Source: Deinococcus betulae
GTDB lineage: Bacteria; Deinococcota; Deinococci; Deinococcales; Deinococcaceae
DNA: 64,000 bases
Direction: 5' to 3'
Assembly: GCF_020166395.1 (NCBI RefSeq)
Contig: NZ_JAIQXU010000001.1
Location: forward strand, 124,001 to 188,000
Below, in pieces: positions 31,830 to 44,666 of the stretch (positions are counted from its first letter, which is position 1; each line of letters begins with the position of its first letter). Below the pieces are notes generated by a model. The model did not search any database, was not told the origin of the DNA, and saw nothing but the letters and a program-made list of their open reading frames with translations. Both the position numbers and the translations under genes were made by a program.

Positions 31830-34535
31830 ATGACCGCCGAGCCCCTGTGCCTGCACACCCTGGGTGTGCCCCAGGTCATGCTGGCCGGACAGGTGCTGGA
31901 CGTTACCGGCAAGAGCATAGCGCTGCTGGTGTATCTGGCCATAGAGGGCCAGACGCCGCGCGAGGTGCTGGCCGACCTGCTGTGGACCGACCAGGACGCG
32001 GGGGCCGCGCGGCGCAACCTGCGGGTCCAGGTTCACCGCCTGCGGGCCTCGCCGGCTGGGGCGTGGCTGGCCCTCTCGGGAGGCGCGCTGGGGCTGAGGC
32101 CGGGCGTGCAGGTAGACGCGCTGACCTTGCAAGAAGCGCTGGCCGGAGGTGACCTGGCCCGCGCCGCCGCCCTGGCAGGGGGCCGCTTTCTGGACCATCT
32201 GAGCGTGCCCGGTGCGGCAGCTTTTGACGACTGGCACGCAGTCACGGCCCAGGCTACCTTTGAGGCGCAGCTGCGCGCCCTGGACGGCCACGCGGCGGCG
32301 CAGAGCCGGGCCGGGGCGTGGGCCGGAGCCGCCGCCACCCACCGCCGCGCCCTGGGGCTGGACCCCCTGCGCGAACGCAGCGTGCGCGCCCTCATGGACG
32401 CCTGCCTGGCGCTGGGGCAGCCGGAAGACGCCCTGGACGCCTACCGCACGCTAGAACGGCACCTGACGCAGGAGCTGGGGGGAACGCCGCTGCCCGCCAC
32501 CCAGGCGCTGCGGGCGCAGGTGGAGGCGCTGCTGGCCGGTCCCGTGACGGTGCCCAGCCCCCCGGCCGCGCCGCTGGTGGGCCGCGCGCAGGACTGCCGC
32601 GCCCTGCACGAGAACCGCCTGACCCTGGTTCTGGGCGAAGCGGGCCTGGGCAAGACGCGCCTGGTGACCGAAGCGGCAGGTGAGGCGCTGCTGATCCGGG
32701 GCGTGCCGGAACTGACCCCACTGCCCTACGGCGCGCTGCTGGACGTGCTGCGCGCCGGGGCCATCCACCACTGCCCACCGCGCTTGTGGCCTCTGCTCAG
32801 CGCCGCGCTGGCGCCCCCCGGCACGGCCCCACCCCCCGACCGCGCCGCGCTGCTGGACGCCCTGGCCCAGGCGCTGGTCAGCCTGTGCGGCGGGCGCACC
32901 CTGATTCTGGACGACCTGCACTGGCTGGACCCCAGCACCCTGGAAGCCGCCTTCCTGGCCCTGCACAGAGGCGCGCCCCGCCTGTGGCTGACGGCCCGGC
33001 CCGCAGAACTGAACGCCAGACCCGAACTGCTGGAGGTGCTGGCCCGCCTGAACCCGCCTCGCCTGACCCTGAACGAGCTGAACGAGGCCGAGGTCGGCAC
33101 CCTGATCCAGGCGCTGTCAGGGGCCCCCGCGCCCCTGTTCAGCCGGCGGCTGTACGAGGCCACAGCCGGGCACCCCCTGTTTCTGCTTGAAACGCTGCGG
33201 GACCTGCGCGAGCGCGGCCTGCTGACCGAGCGCGGTGGGCGCTGGCACACGCCCTTTGACGCCTCCACGGTGAATTACGCCGAGGTCCCGGTGCCGCCCA
33301 GCGTCACGGCGGCCATTTCTCAGCGCCTGGACCGCCTGGGGGAGCACACCCGCCGCCTGCTGCACGCTGGGGCACTGTGGGGCGAAACCTTCTCGGCGGC
33401 GCTGGTGGCCGCCGCCTGCGACCTGGGCGAGGGGGCCGCGCTCGACGCCCTGGAGGGCGCCGAAACCTCACGCCTGATCGTCCCGGAAGGGCCGGTATAC
33501 CGCTTTGGGCACCACCTTTACCGCCGGGTCCTGACCGCGACCCTGGGGCAGCCACGCGCCCGCTTTCTCCATGGCCGCCTGGCACGACTGGCCGCCGCCG
33601 GAACGCCGCCCGCTGCCCTGGCCCGCCACTATGAACTGGCCGGCGAGGCCGCCCTGGCCTGGCCCCACTGGCACGCCGCCGCCCTGGACGCCGCGCGCCT
33701 GTATGCCCACGCCGACGCCCTGGAACTGTCTGCCCGCGCCCTGGCCTGTTCTCCCCCCCCGAACGACGCCTTTGCCCTCCACGCCGAGCGCAGCGACCTG
33801 TGCCGCCACCTGGACGATTCAGCCACCCGCCGCGCGGCTCTGGCCGCCATGCAGGCCATTGCCGCCGACCTGAACGACCCGGCCCTGCACGCCGAGCACG
33901 CGGTGCGCGCCGCCAAGTGCTGCACCGAAGACGACGACTATGCCGGGGCCATCGCCACGGCCCAGGGCGCTCTGACCCGCTGGGGGGCGTACTTAGGCGC
34001 GGACAACCGTTCGGCGCTGCTGCTTGAAAGCGGCGCGGCGCTGGCCTGCCTGGACCGCTGGCCCGAGGCCGAGGGGGCGCTGGGAGAAGCGCTGGCGCTG
34101 ACGCGCGGGGTCAACCCGGTGCGGGAATCGAACATTCTGTACTGGCTGGGCTACAGCCACTTTCAGACCGGTCAGTTTGACCAGGCCGCGCAGCATTATC
34201 TGGCGTCTGTTCAGGCGTTGCCCACCAGCAGCCCCACCCGTGGCCGGGTGCTGAGCCTGTGGCGCTACGGGGCCAGCCTGCGCCGCCTGGGCCAGTGGCC
34301 CGCCGCCAGCGCTGCCCTGACTGACGCCGACATCTGCGCCCGCACCCTGAACGCCGGGTCTATTCGCGGCCTGATTGTGGCCGAGCAGGCGGCCCTGGCC
34401 CTGGACGGCGGCGACCCCGACACCGCCCGGACGCTGGCCGCCGAGGCTCAGACGCTGCTGCCCCAGCAGGGCGATGAAGGATGGGATGTGCTGCGGCCCG
34501 TGCTGGCCGCCGTGGGCCTGGCGCAAGAGGCGTAG
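31830..34535 (+). CDS. SARP/AfsR-like regulator: winged DNA-binding, BTAD, ATPase and TPR domains
   Basis: A 901-residue transcription regulator. Residues 1-80 look like an OmpR/PhoB-type winged-helix, ending 'ARRNLRVQVHRLRAS'. Residues 90-235 are the bacterial transcriptional activation domain (BTAD) with helix pairs ending 'LGGTPLPATQALRAQVEAL'. An AAA/NB-ARC-type ATPase follows: Walker A GEAGLGKTRLV at about 268-278, Walker B TLILDDLHWLD at about 355. The rest (600-890) is TPR-like, with SNILYWLGYSHFQTGQFDQA as one clear unit. Proteins of this plan, such as AfsR and GutR-like regulators, sense a signal by ATP binding. Its target here is unknown. Confidence 0.85.
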   Translation: MTAEPLCLHTLGVPQVMLAGQVLDVTGKSIALLVYLAIEGQTPREVLADLLWTDQDAGAARRNLRVQVHRLRASPAGAWLALSGGALGLRPGVQVDALTLQEALAGGDLARAAALAGGRFLDHLSVPGAAAFDDWHAVTAQATFEAQLRALDGHAAAQSRAGAWAGAAATHRRALGLDPLRERSVRALMDACLALGQPEDALDAYRTLERHLTQELGGTPLPATQALRAQVEALLAGPVTVPSPPAAPLVGRAQDCRALHENRLTLVLGEAGLGKTRLVTEAAGEALLIRGVPELTPLPYGALLDVLRAGAIHHCPPRLWPLLSAALAPPGTAPPPDRAALLDALAQALVSLCGGRTLILDDLHWLDPSTLEAAFLALHRGAPRLWLTARPAELNARPELLEVLARLNPPRLTLNELNEAEVGTLIQALSGAPAPLFSRRLYEATAGHPLFLLETLRDLRERGLLTERGGRWHTPFDASTVNYAEVPVPPSVTAAISQRLDRLGEHTRRLLHAGALWGETFSAALVAAACDLGEGAALDALEGAETSRLIVPEGPVYRFGHHLYRRVLTATLGQPRARFLHGRLARLAAAGTPPAALARHYELAGEAALAWPHWHAAALDAARLYAHADALELSARALACSPPPNDAFALHAERSDLCRHLDDSATRRAALAAMQAIAADLNDPALHAEHAVRAAKCCTEDDDYAGAIATAQGALTRWGAYLGADNRSALLLESGAALACLDRWPEAEGALGEALALTRGVNPVRESNILYWLGYSHFQTGQFDQAAQHYLASVQALPTSSPTRGRVLSLWRYGASLRRLGQWPAASAALTDADICARTLNAGSIRGLIVAEQAALALDGGDPDTARTLAAEAQTLLPQQGDEGWDVLRPVLAAVGLAQEA

Positions 34536-34760
34536 AGCGCTGGGGATAAGACCTACCGACCGCTAAAGCCCGACCTGTTTTCTGAAGAAAATCAGCAACC
34601 TCCACCTTCGGGCGGATGGCGAGGGGCATCCGGGTCTTGAAGGTGCCACTCTGCGCTTAATGGCGGGGGCTTTATTCATTTAAGTCAGCGCTACCGTAGG
34701 GGCATTTCCAGCCCGGCCGCCTGCTGCCCAGTGACCCCCAGAACTGCTAGAAGCGCACAG

Positions 34761-34800
34761 CGCCCCTACCTTGCCTTAGGGCAATGTAGGGGCGTTTTCT
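34761..34800 (+). terminator. Rho-independent terminator downstream of the regulator gene
   Basis: CGCCCCTAC and GTAGGGGCG enclose an inner TTGCC/GGCAA stem, and TTTTCT follows. It is 226 bases past the 901-aa stop. Confidence 0.75.
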
Positions 34801-34806
34801 CTGATC

Positions 34807-34944
34807 TTATGGCGCTTTCGGTTCGTCTTTTTTCTTTTGCACCCCGAACGGGTGGCCTGTGAGTGCGGCGCTGAACAGATTAATGACGAAGGCCCCCGCG
34901 AGAAAGAGAAACCCTTTGCGTTGTGTGTTCGAAAGACGGGGCAT
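34807..34944 (-). CDS. Small single-helix membrane protein, 45 aa
   Basis: MPRLSNTQRKGFLFLAGAFV, followed by INLFSAALTGHPFG and a Lys-rich tail, gives one membrane helix at about 11-30. The basic flanks suggest the N-terminus is inside. A TATGCT box is 10 bases before the ATG at 34944, so it is likely leaderless; longer starts in this frame give an unlike, Arg-rich extension. I know no family. It stands alone between the regulator terminator and repeat copy C. Confidence 0.55.
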   Translation of the reverse strand: MPRLSNTQRKGFLFLAGAFVINLFSAALTGHPFGVQKKKDEPKAP

Positions 34945-35120
34945 AACAGAGCACAGCATAGGGCTTCTTCCTGCGTGAGTCAGACACATTTGTGCTCCAC
35001 AGGCGGCCTGTGGCCTGCTGTGGACTCTTCGTCCCAGCCATAAGCGGTTGACACGGCAATACGGTACTTCGTGTAGACGGCGTTGCCTGCGGCCTGGCAC
35101 TCTTTCGTGCTGAGACCGCC

Positions 35121-35260
35121 TGATACGGACTCCGACTGAATCGAGCAGAAGCCGGGTGGAATCCGAGCGGACTTGCAAAGCTGCGCAGCAGAGCGAGCAG
35201 GAACAGATGCGGATTTCGCGATATGGAAGCGCAGACGGTGCATTCCCCGGAATCCGTATA
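35121..35260 (+). repeat. Dispersed repeat, copy C (140 bp)
   Basis: Begins TGATACGGACTCCGACTGAA and ends CCGGAATCCGTATA. The middle has 'CCGAGCGGACTTGCAAAGCT' and 'GCAGAGCGAGCAGGAA', shared in part with copies B and D. The two ends are imperfect inverted repeats of ATACGGANTCC. Confidence 0.75.
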
Positions 35261-35298
35261 ATCCCACCTTTTGGCGGATGCTCCTGTGTTAACAGCCT

Positions 35299-35304
35299 TA
35301 CACT
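35299..35304 (+). promoter_or_regulatory. Leaderless promoter of the 238-aa exported protein
   Basis: TACACT 8 bases before the ATG at 35313, and 39 bases after repeat copy C. Confidence 0.5.
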
Positions 35305-35312
35305 ATGCGTCC

Positions 35313-36029
35313 ATGCACATTCTCCTGAAAGCTGGTATGGCGCTTCTGCTCAGCAGTCTGGCCCCAGCAGAAGGATTCACGGCTAAGGCCGGCTGTTCCC
35401 TGGAGACGGTGCCCAAACGTCACTTGCTGATGGTCACGCAGCCACTTTCCAGCGGTTGTCTGACCATCACCGAGCTGCGGAACTCCGAGTTCTTCAAAAA
35501 GCTCCGAGTCACCCTTACAGGCCCTGGTGGCAGGCGACTGTGGGGCAAAACCCTGGATGGAAATATCGGCCCCTGGCCCGTACAAGGCACCGACTGGGGC
35601 CTGGAACCGGGCGTCCTGTGGCTTGACGTCATGGAGGGATGGGAGTTTGGAACCCACGTCAGTCTGGGACTGAATCTCAGGACAGGCGAGCGGCTCTGGT
35701 ACGCCGACAGCTTCACGGCGTTCCGGGATGAGCGGAGCGTGGTTATCAATTCCAGCCCACAGCACTCTGCCCACTCCACCCTGAAAGACATCACCCTCTC
35801 GGTCTATGACTGGGCAAGTCAAACGCTCAGCCGACGGGTGTACACCATCCCCGACCGCCCCGGCTGCGGCGACACCGACGAATTCGTGCGCGAGGACGCC
35901 GCCTACATTCAGCACTGGATAGACGTGCGCTTCCTTTACGCCCAGCGCAAGGATGCCTGCGGCATTTTTGTCGCCCGCTTTGAGTGGCGCTTAAATCCGC
36001 CTGCCGCGCCCACCATCCTGCCCCGCTGA
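35313..36029 (+). CDS. Exported hypothetical protein, 238 aa
   Basis: A signal peptide (MHILLKAGMALLLSSLAPAE) begins the protein. The mature part contains 'GCSLETVPKRHLLMVTQPL' and several Trp- and Gly-rich strands that look like beta-propeller or lectin blades (YADSFTAFRDERSVVINSS). Cysteines near the ends could form disulfides. I recognise no family. The gene sits between repeat copy C and the metH leader, a likely place for gain of genes. A longer in-frame start at 35271 lies upstream of the promoter and is rejected. Confidence 0.65.
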   Translation: MHILLKAGMALLLSSLAPAEGFTAKAGCSLETVPKRHLLMVTQPLSSGCLTITELRNSEFFKKLRVTLTGPGGRRLWGKTLDGNIGPWPVQGTDWGLEPGVLWLDVMEGWEFGTHVSLGLNLRTGERLWYADSFTAFRDERSVVINSSPQHSAHSTLKDITLSVYDWASQTLSRRVYTIPDRPGCGDTDEFVREDAAYIQHWIDVRFLYAQRKDACGIFVARFEWRLNPPAAPTILPR

Positions 36030-36069
36030 ACCTGTCCACCCCGCCCGACCTGCCGCCCCCACCTCTGCG

Positions 36070-36311
36070 CTATGCTGGGCCTTACCGCGCCCAACCGGCG
36101 TGGTCATCAAGAATCGCCGACAGGGGTTTTTCCTGCCCATACCGGCGTGGCAACCGGCCCCCATTGCGGCACGGTGCCCTCAGGAAAGTGCCGCCCCCGC
36201 GCGCTGACGATAGCGCGAACGGCAACGATGGCCCGCTCTAACGGCGCTCCCGCGCTCAACGCTTGATGTGGCGGCCCTGGTGGCCAGCCCAGTCTGCAAG
36301 AGGTTCACGAC
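36070..36311 (+). promoter_or_regulatory. Long metH leader, possibly structured
   Basis: TATGCT at about 36070-36075 is the only promoter-like box; the metH GTG is about 235 bases further on. ACCGGCGTGG occurs twice, about 40 bases apart, and CAGGGGTTTTTCCTG can form a hairpin. AGAGG stands 8 bases before the GTG. Cobalamin- or methionine-related control is plausible for metH, but I cannot match a riboswitch consensus. Confidence 0.35.
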
Positions 36312-40087
<3,776 letters not shown>

Positions 40088-40091
<4 letters not shown>

Positions 40092-40882
40092 GCCGCATCT
40101 CGGTCGAACTCGTGCCGCGCAGCCGCTCGGGGCTGAAGGCAGAACTGGCGGAGGTGACGGCGCATCTGAGCGAGGTGGATACCGTCAATATCCCCGACCT
40201 GACCCGCTATTCCCTGCGCTCCTGGGCCGGATGCAGCTTTGCGGGGCCGGGCCTGACTTCTATTCCCCACCTGCGGGCGGTGGATTTCAACCCGCGCGAG
40301 CCGCTGCCCTTCTTGCCCCTGCTGGAAGCGCATGGCATAGAGGAAGTGCTGGTGGTCACGGGAGACGCGCCCGTGGACATGAGCGCCAAGGTTTACGACG
40401 TGGACGCTGTGGACCTGATTCGCCGCCTGAGCCGTGAGGCGCCGCACCTGCGGGTCTATGCAGGGCTTGACCCTTACCGGCAGTCTTTCGTGCGCGAGCG
40501 CAACTATCTGGAACGCAAGCTGGACGCCGGCGCATACGGGTTTTTCACCCAGCCCTTCTTCGACCTGCGCGTGGCCGACACCTGGGGTGACCTGCTACCG
40601 GACGGCACGCCAGTCTGGTGGGGGGCAACCAGCATTCTCACTGAGGCGAGCTTCAACTACTGGCGGGCCCGCAACCACGCAGTCTTTCCCCGCTCCTTCA
40701 CGCCGACGCTGGCGTGTAACCGCACCTTTGCCCGCGATCTGCTGCATTTTGCGCGTGAACGCGGTCAGCACGCCTACTTCATGCCCGTAAAGGTCAAGGT
40801 GCTCGACTACTTGGGCGGTCTGCTGGGTGGCCAGCAGGAGCGGCTCCCTCATCAGGAAGTCGTCTGGAACGCCAGCCTGTAG
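40088..40882 (+). CDS. metF: Methylenetetrahydrofolate reductase
   Basis: MetF reduces 5,10-methylene-THF to 5-methyl-THF, the donor for MetH next to it. The 264 residues form a TIM barrel: [19 protein letters not shown] start, [14 protein letters not shown] and [11 protein letters not shown] strands, and [11 protein letters not shown] near the active site. It is shorter than E. coli MetF but within the range of the short bacterial forms. The GTG at 40088 overlaps the metH stop (GTGA), which favours coupled translation and a fixed ratio of the two enzymes. Confidence 0.88.
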
Positions 40883-41044
40883 AGGGCTGACGGCGCTTCT
40901 CTCTGCAAAGGGCCTAGAAGTGGTCGGGGATTGCTTTGAGGTTGCTCCTCCACCCTGACAGGTCTCTCTGTCTACGCTGAGTGAGTCGGCCCCTCTCTCC
41001 GAAGCTCAGGGTCAAGGCGTTCCCTAGCGCCCTGCCAACAAAAG

Positions 41045-41074
41045 AGGCACCAGGATGTCTCCCGGTGCCTTTCT
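41045..41074. terminator. Bidirectional terminator between metF and the DUF4139 gene
   Basis: AGGCACC pairs with GGTGCCT around a 12-base loop; TTTC follows on the plus strand and CTCTTTTG on the minus. It lies 11 bases past the DUF4139 stop. Confidence 0.75.
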
Positions 41075-41084
41075 GCATCCCGCC

Positions 41085-42383
41085 TCAGCTCGCGCTGTTG
41101 TCCACCACGACGGTAAAGCTCTTGGTGGCCTTGCCCTTGGCCGGCACATCAACTTTTAGATTGGCTGTGCCCTGGCTGCGAACCGGCGCGGCGCTGTCAA
41201 TGATGATGATGCGCCCGCCGATGCGCTCGGCGACCTCGGCACGCACGACGCGGTCCTTGCTGCTCTCGAAAGCGTAGGTGACGCGGTAGGTCGTCTTGGT
41301 CACGTTCCCCTTGGCGTCTTTGACCTGGGCGGTGGTCTGTACGCTGCGGGTGTAGACCACATCCGGGTCCTCGCCCAGTGTGAAGTCCACGGTGCCGCCC
41401 TCGCGCGTCTCGCTGATGTTCGTCTGGCCCACGATCCGGCCGTCCTCGCGCACCGTAATCGGGCCAGCGGGCAAGCGCTGGTCGGCCTTGAAGCGGTAGA
41501 AGCGGTTCAGATTCCCCTCGCGCGTCTCGGTGCCGAAGTAGGTGTTCAGGCCCACATAGCGCTCAAAGGTGGTCAGCTTGGGCGTCAGGAAGGGCAACGT
41601 CACCACGCTGTTGGCGGGCAGCGTAAAGGGCGTGGTCAGTGCGTACCGGTACAGCCCACGCAGTTCGCCCTGGCTCTCGATTTTGGGTGCAGCACCTGAT
41701 TCAGCCATTACCGGAGCCGCCATCGCCACATCGCGCATCATGTATGCCGCTTCCTGCTGGTTTTGCACGTTCACATCGCCCGCGTACAGCTCGGTGTTCT
41801 GTACCTCGTAGGGCTGCTCGGTGGTGTTGCGAATATCGGCCAGAGCGCCCAGCTGGGCACCGGCGCTGCTGGCCTTCAGGGTGTAACGCGGCTGCCAGGT
41901 TACGGCGCGCGTCAGGTAGCCCAGCGTGCCCTGGCCGGGGCGGGCCAGCGTATAGGTCACCGACTGCGTGGGCCGCTGCGCATTCACTGGAGGCAGCACG
42001 TCAAACTGCAGGTCCTCGTAGCGAGCATTGAAATAGCGGCCCTGGGCGTCTTTCACCAGCAGGTCACGGGCGCGTACCAACGTCACCGGCTCTAGCTCGC
42101 CGTCACGCTTCAGGTAGACCGTTTTGCCTTCCAGGTTGGCTAGCCAGTTGGGTTCCTGCTTCTGAATGGCCTGTGTAAAAGCCAGGCCGTCCAGGTCAAG
42201 GCTGCCCGCCAGAATGCTGTCCCAGGTGTCCTGCGGCAGGTTGATATTCAGCGTGTTGGTGGTGCTGCTGACCGGCTGGCGCACTTCCGAGAAGCTGGGG
42301 TAGATGCGGAGGTCGGCGGCGTGGGCGTGGCCCAGAGCAAGAGCGGAAGCGACGGCAAGGACAGCGGGCAACGCGGTTTTCAT
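41085..42383 (-). CDS. DUF4139 domain exported protein
   Basis: A 432-residue protein with signal peptide (MKTALPAVLAVASALALGHAHA). The conserved DUF4139 core runs through the second half: 'VTWQPRYTLKASSAG', 'DVNVQNQQEAAYMM', 'LYRYALTTPFTLPANSVVTL' and the C-terminal 'VAERIGGRIIIIDS' region. DUF4139 proteins are secreted or periplasmic with no known reaction. I start at the ATG at 42383, since the eight residues before it in frame do not fit a signal peptide. It is the only gene in its unit, bounded by terminators. Confidence 0.8.
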   Translation of the reverse strand: MKTALPAVLAVASALALGHAHAADLRIYPSFSEVRQPVSSTTNTLNINLPQDTWDSILAGSLDLDGLAFTQAIQKQEPNWLANLEGKTVYLKRDGELEPVTLVRARDLLVKDAQGRYFNARYEDLQFDVLPPVNAQRPTQSVTYTLARPGQGTLGYLTRAVTWQPRYTLKASSAGAQLGALADIRNTTEQPYEVQNTELYAGDVNVQNQQEAAYMMRDVAMAAPVMAESGAAPKIESQGELRGLYRYALTTPFTLPANSVVTLPFLTPKLTTFERYVGLNTYFGTETREGNLNRFYRFKADQRLPAGPITVREDGRIVGQTNISETREGGTVDFTLGEDPDVVYTRSVQTTAQVKDAKGNVTKTTYRVTYAFESSKDRVVRAEVAERIGGRIIIIDSAAPVRSQGTANLKVDVPAKGKATKSFTVVVDNSAS

Positions 42384-42446
42384 GGCTGTATCGTGCCGCG
42401 CCCTCAATTGTGAGATGTGAGAGTGTCCGTCAGAAATAAAACAGAA

Positions 42447-42477
42447 CTGACCCGCCCCAAGATGAGGGACGGGTCCA
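42447..42477 (-). terminator. Terminator after the peptide-transporter operon
   Basis: On the minus strand CTGGACCCGTCCC pairs with GGGGCGGGTCAG, followed by TTCTGTTTTATTT. It ends the five-gene transcript. Confidence 0.8.
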
Positions 42478-42491
42478 GTTACGAACTGCGG

Positions 42492-43517
42492 TTACAGAAT
42501 GTCGTCGCGGATGCAAGCCTTGAAGTGGCCGGGGCTAACTTCGCGCAATTCGGGGATGATGTTAGCGCAGTCGGCAATCGCGTAGCGGCAGCGGGTGCGG
42601 AACACACAGCCACTGGGCGGATTGATGGGGCTGGGAATGTCCCCTTCCAGAATGATGCGCTGGCGTTTGACCGTGGGATCGGGCACCGGCGCCGCCGAGA
42701 GCAGGGCCTCGGTGTACGGGTGCCTGGGGTTGGTGTTCAGTTGGCGGCTGGGCGCAATTTCCATCACGCGGCCCAGGTACATCACGATGATTCGGTCGCA
42801 GATGTACTCCACGACGGCCAGGTCGTGGGCGATAAACAGCACCGTCAGGCCCAGTTCTTCCTGAAGGTCCTGTAGCAGATTGACGACCTGCGCCTGAATG
42901 GACACGTCTAGCGCCGACACCGGCTCGTCGGCCACGATAAACGCGGGGTCCACGGCCAGCGCGCGCGCAATGCCGATGCGCTGGCGCTGCCCGCCCGAGA
43001 ACTCGTGCGGGTAGCGGCGCATATGTTCGGGGCGCAGGCCGACCTTTTGCAGCAGTTCGGCAATGCGGTCCATACGGCCCTTGCCAGGGTGCAGGTTATG
43101 AATCTGCATGGCCTCGCCGATGATGTCCGAGACCGTCATGCGCGGGTTCAGGGACGCAAAGGGGTCCTGAAAGATGATCTGCATCTCACGGCGGTAGTCC
43201 CGCATCTGGCCCTTGCTGAGCTTCGTGATGTCGGTGCCGTTGAAGATGACCTGGCCGCCCGTGGGCTCAATCAGGCGCAGGATGGCGCGCCCAGCCGTAG
43301 TTTTCCCCGAGCCGGACTCGCCCACCAGACCCACCACTTCGCCGCGCCCAATCTGGAACGACACATCGTTGACGGCCTTGACGTTTCCCACCACACGGGA
43401 GAGTAATCCGCCGCGAATAGGAAAATATTTCTGAAGGTTCTTGACGTCCAGCAGGGTGTCGCCCGTGATGGGCATGGCGCTGCGGGACTGCGAACTGGTC
43501 TTGACAGGAGCGGTCAT
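42492..43517 (-). CDS. dppF: Peptide ABC transporter, second ATP-binding subunit
   Basis: A 341-residue ATPase of the OppF/DppF type. Walker A is [14 protein letters not shown], the signature is [15 protein letters not shown], and Walker B is [13 protein letters not shown], with the H-loop at [15 protein letters not shown]. The C-terminal '[16 protein letters not shown]' and '[15 protein letters not shown]' are typical of the Opp/Dpp group and bind an iron-sulfur or zinc-type site. It starts 4 bases inside the dppD stop (ATGA), so the two ATPases are co-translated and form the heterodimer that powers import. Confidence 0.9.
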   Translation of the reverse strand: MTAPVKTSSQSRSAMPITGDTLLDVKNLQKYFPIRGGLLSRVVGNVKAVNDVSFQIGRGEVVGLVGESGSGKTTAGRAILRLIEPTGGQVIFNGTDITKLSKGQMRDYRREMQIIFQDPFASLNPRMTVSDIIGEAMQIHNLHPGKGRMDRIAELLQKVGLRPEHMRRYPHEFSGGQRQRIGIARALAVDPAFIVADEPVSALDVSIQAQVVNLLQDLQEELGLTVLFIAHDLAVVEYICDRIIVMYLGRVMEIAPSRQLNTNPRHPYTEALLSAAPVPDPTVKRQRIILEGDIPSPINPPSGCVFRTRCRYAIADCANIIPELREVSPGHFKACIRDDIL

Positions 43518-44557
43518 GCGGTCACTTCCTGGGCCTGGGCAAATTCACGCCAGCGGATGCAGCGGGCCATGTGGCCATGCCCGGTGTCTTCCAGCGCGGG
43601 CACAGCTTTCGAGCAGTCGGGAACGGCGAACTTGCAGCGCGGCTCGAAGGCGCAGCCGGGCGGCAGGCTCAGGGGATTGGGCACGTTGCCAGGAATGGCT
43701 TCCAGGCGGCCCTTGGGCTGGCCGGGCACATGCTCCACCTCACCCGGACGGGGAATCGAGTTCAGCAGGCCCATGGTGTAGGGGTGGCGGGGGGCTTTGA
43801 AGATCTCGACCACGTCGCCTTCTTCCACCACGCGCCCGCCGTACATGACGACCACGCGGTCGGCCATTTCGGCCACCACGCCCAGGTTGTGCGTAATAAA
43901 CAGGATGCTCATGCCCACTTCTTTTTGCAGCTTGCGCATCAGGTCCAGAATCTGGGCCTGAATGGTCACGTCCAGAGCGGTGGTGGGCTCATCGGCGATC
44001 AGCAGGGCCGGCTTGCACGACAGGGCCATAGCAATCATCACGCGCTGGCGCATCCCGCCCGACATCTGGTGTGGGTATTCATTGACGCGCTTTTCAGGTG
44101 CTGGAATGCCCACGAACCGCAGCATGTCGGTGGCCACGCCCATGGCCTCTTTCTTGTTCTTGCCCTGGTGCAGCATGACCGCTTCGGCAATCTGGTCGCC
44201 CACCGTATACACGGGGTTCAGACTGGTCATCGGCTCCTGAAAAATCATGGAGATGTCATTGCCGCGAATCTTGCGCATCGCCGCTTCGCTGAGCTTGGTG
44301 ATGTCTTTGGGCGCGCCGTCCTTGCCCGTGAAGAGAATCTCGCCCTCCACGATCTTGCCCGGAGGGCTGGGAATGAGGCGCATGACCGACAAGCTGGTTA
44401 CGCTCTTGCCCGAGCCCGATTCACCCACAACCGCCAGGGTCTCGCCCTTCTTGATGTGGAAGGTCACGCCGTCCACGCTCTTGACGACGCCGTCGTCAGT
44501 ATTGAAATACGTCTTGAGGCCGTTTACGGCCAGCAGGACTTCACCCTGGTGGGTCAT
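43514..44557 (-). CDS. dppD: Peptide ABC transporter, first ATP-binding subunit
   Basis: A 347-residue OppD/DppD-type ATPase. Walker A is [15 protein letters not shown], the signature [15 protein letters not shown], and Walker [14 protein letters not shown]. '[15 protein letters not shown]' is the cysteine motif of this subunit. Starting at the ATG at 44557 (GGAGGA 4 bases upstream) avoids a 51-residue extension that would run through the intergenic hairpin. Because that strong hairpin separates it from the permease genes, the ATPases may be made at a lower level. Confidence 0.9.
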   Translation of the reverse strand: MTHQGEVLLAVNGLKTYFNTDDGVVKSVDGVTFHIKKGETLAVVGESGSGKSVTSLSVMRLIPSPPGKIVEGEILFTGKDGAPKDITKLSEAAMRKIRGNDISMIFQEPMTSLNPVYTVGDQIAEAVMLHQGKNKKEAMGVATDMLRFVGIPAPEKRVNEYPHQMSGGMRQRVMIAMALSCKPALLIADEPTTALDVTIQAQILDLMRKLQKEVGMSILFITHNLGVVAEMADRVVVMYGGRVVEEGDVVEIFKAPRHPYTMGLLNSIPRPGEVEHVPGQPKGRLEAIPGNVPNPLSLPPGCAFEPRCKFAVPDCSKAVPALEDTGHGHMARCIRWREFAQAQEVTA

Positions 44558-44620
44558 TGTTCCTCCGTTTTGCGCACGCCAAACATCATACAACTGGATT
44601 GAATGGTAAGGGACAATCAG

Positions 44621-44659
44621 TGCCCGGACGCGGCCCGCAAATCTGGCCGCGTCCGGGCA
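44621..44659 (-). repeat. Perfect 15-bp inverted repeat between permease and ATPase genes
   Basis: TGCCCGGACGCGGCC (44621-44635) and GGCCGCGTCCGGGCA (44645-44659), 9-base loop. On the transcribed strand no T-tract follows, and a poly-T lies before it, so it is better read as an mRNA-stability or partial-terminator hairpin than as the end of the operon. Confidence 0.7.
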
Positions 44660-44666
44660 AAAAAAC

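Noticed and set aside
36150..36215. Cobalamin riboswitch box in the metH leader
   Set aside because: CTCAGGAAAGTGCCGCC is only loosely like the B12 box, and the other core elements cannot be placed.
36225..36265. SAH riboswitch in the metH leader
   Set aside because: AACGGCGCTC resembles the 3' conserved block, but no matching upstream GAGCGC strand exists.
36072..36266. 64-codon ORF in the metH leader as a coupled leader ORF
   Set aside because: Its ATG lies inside the -10 box, so it would not be on the transcript, and it ends 45 bases before metH.
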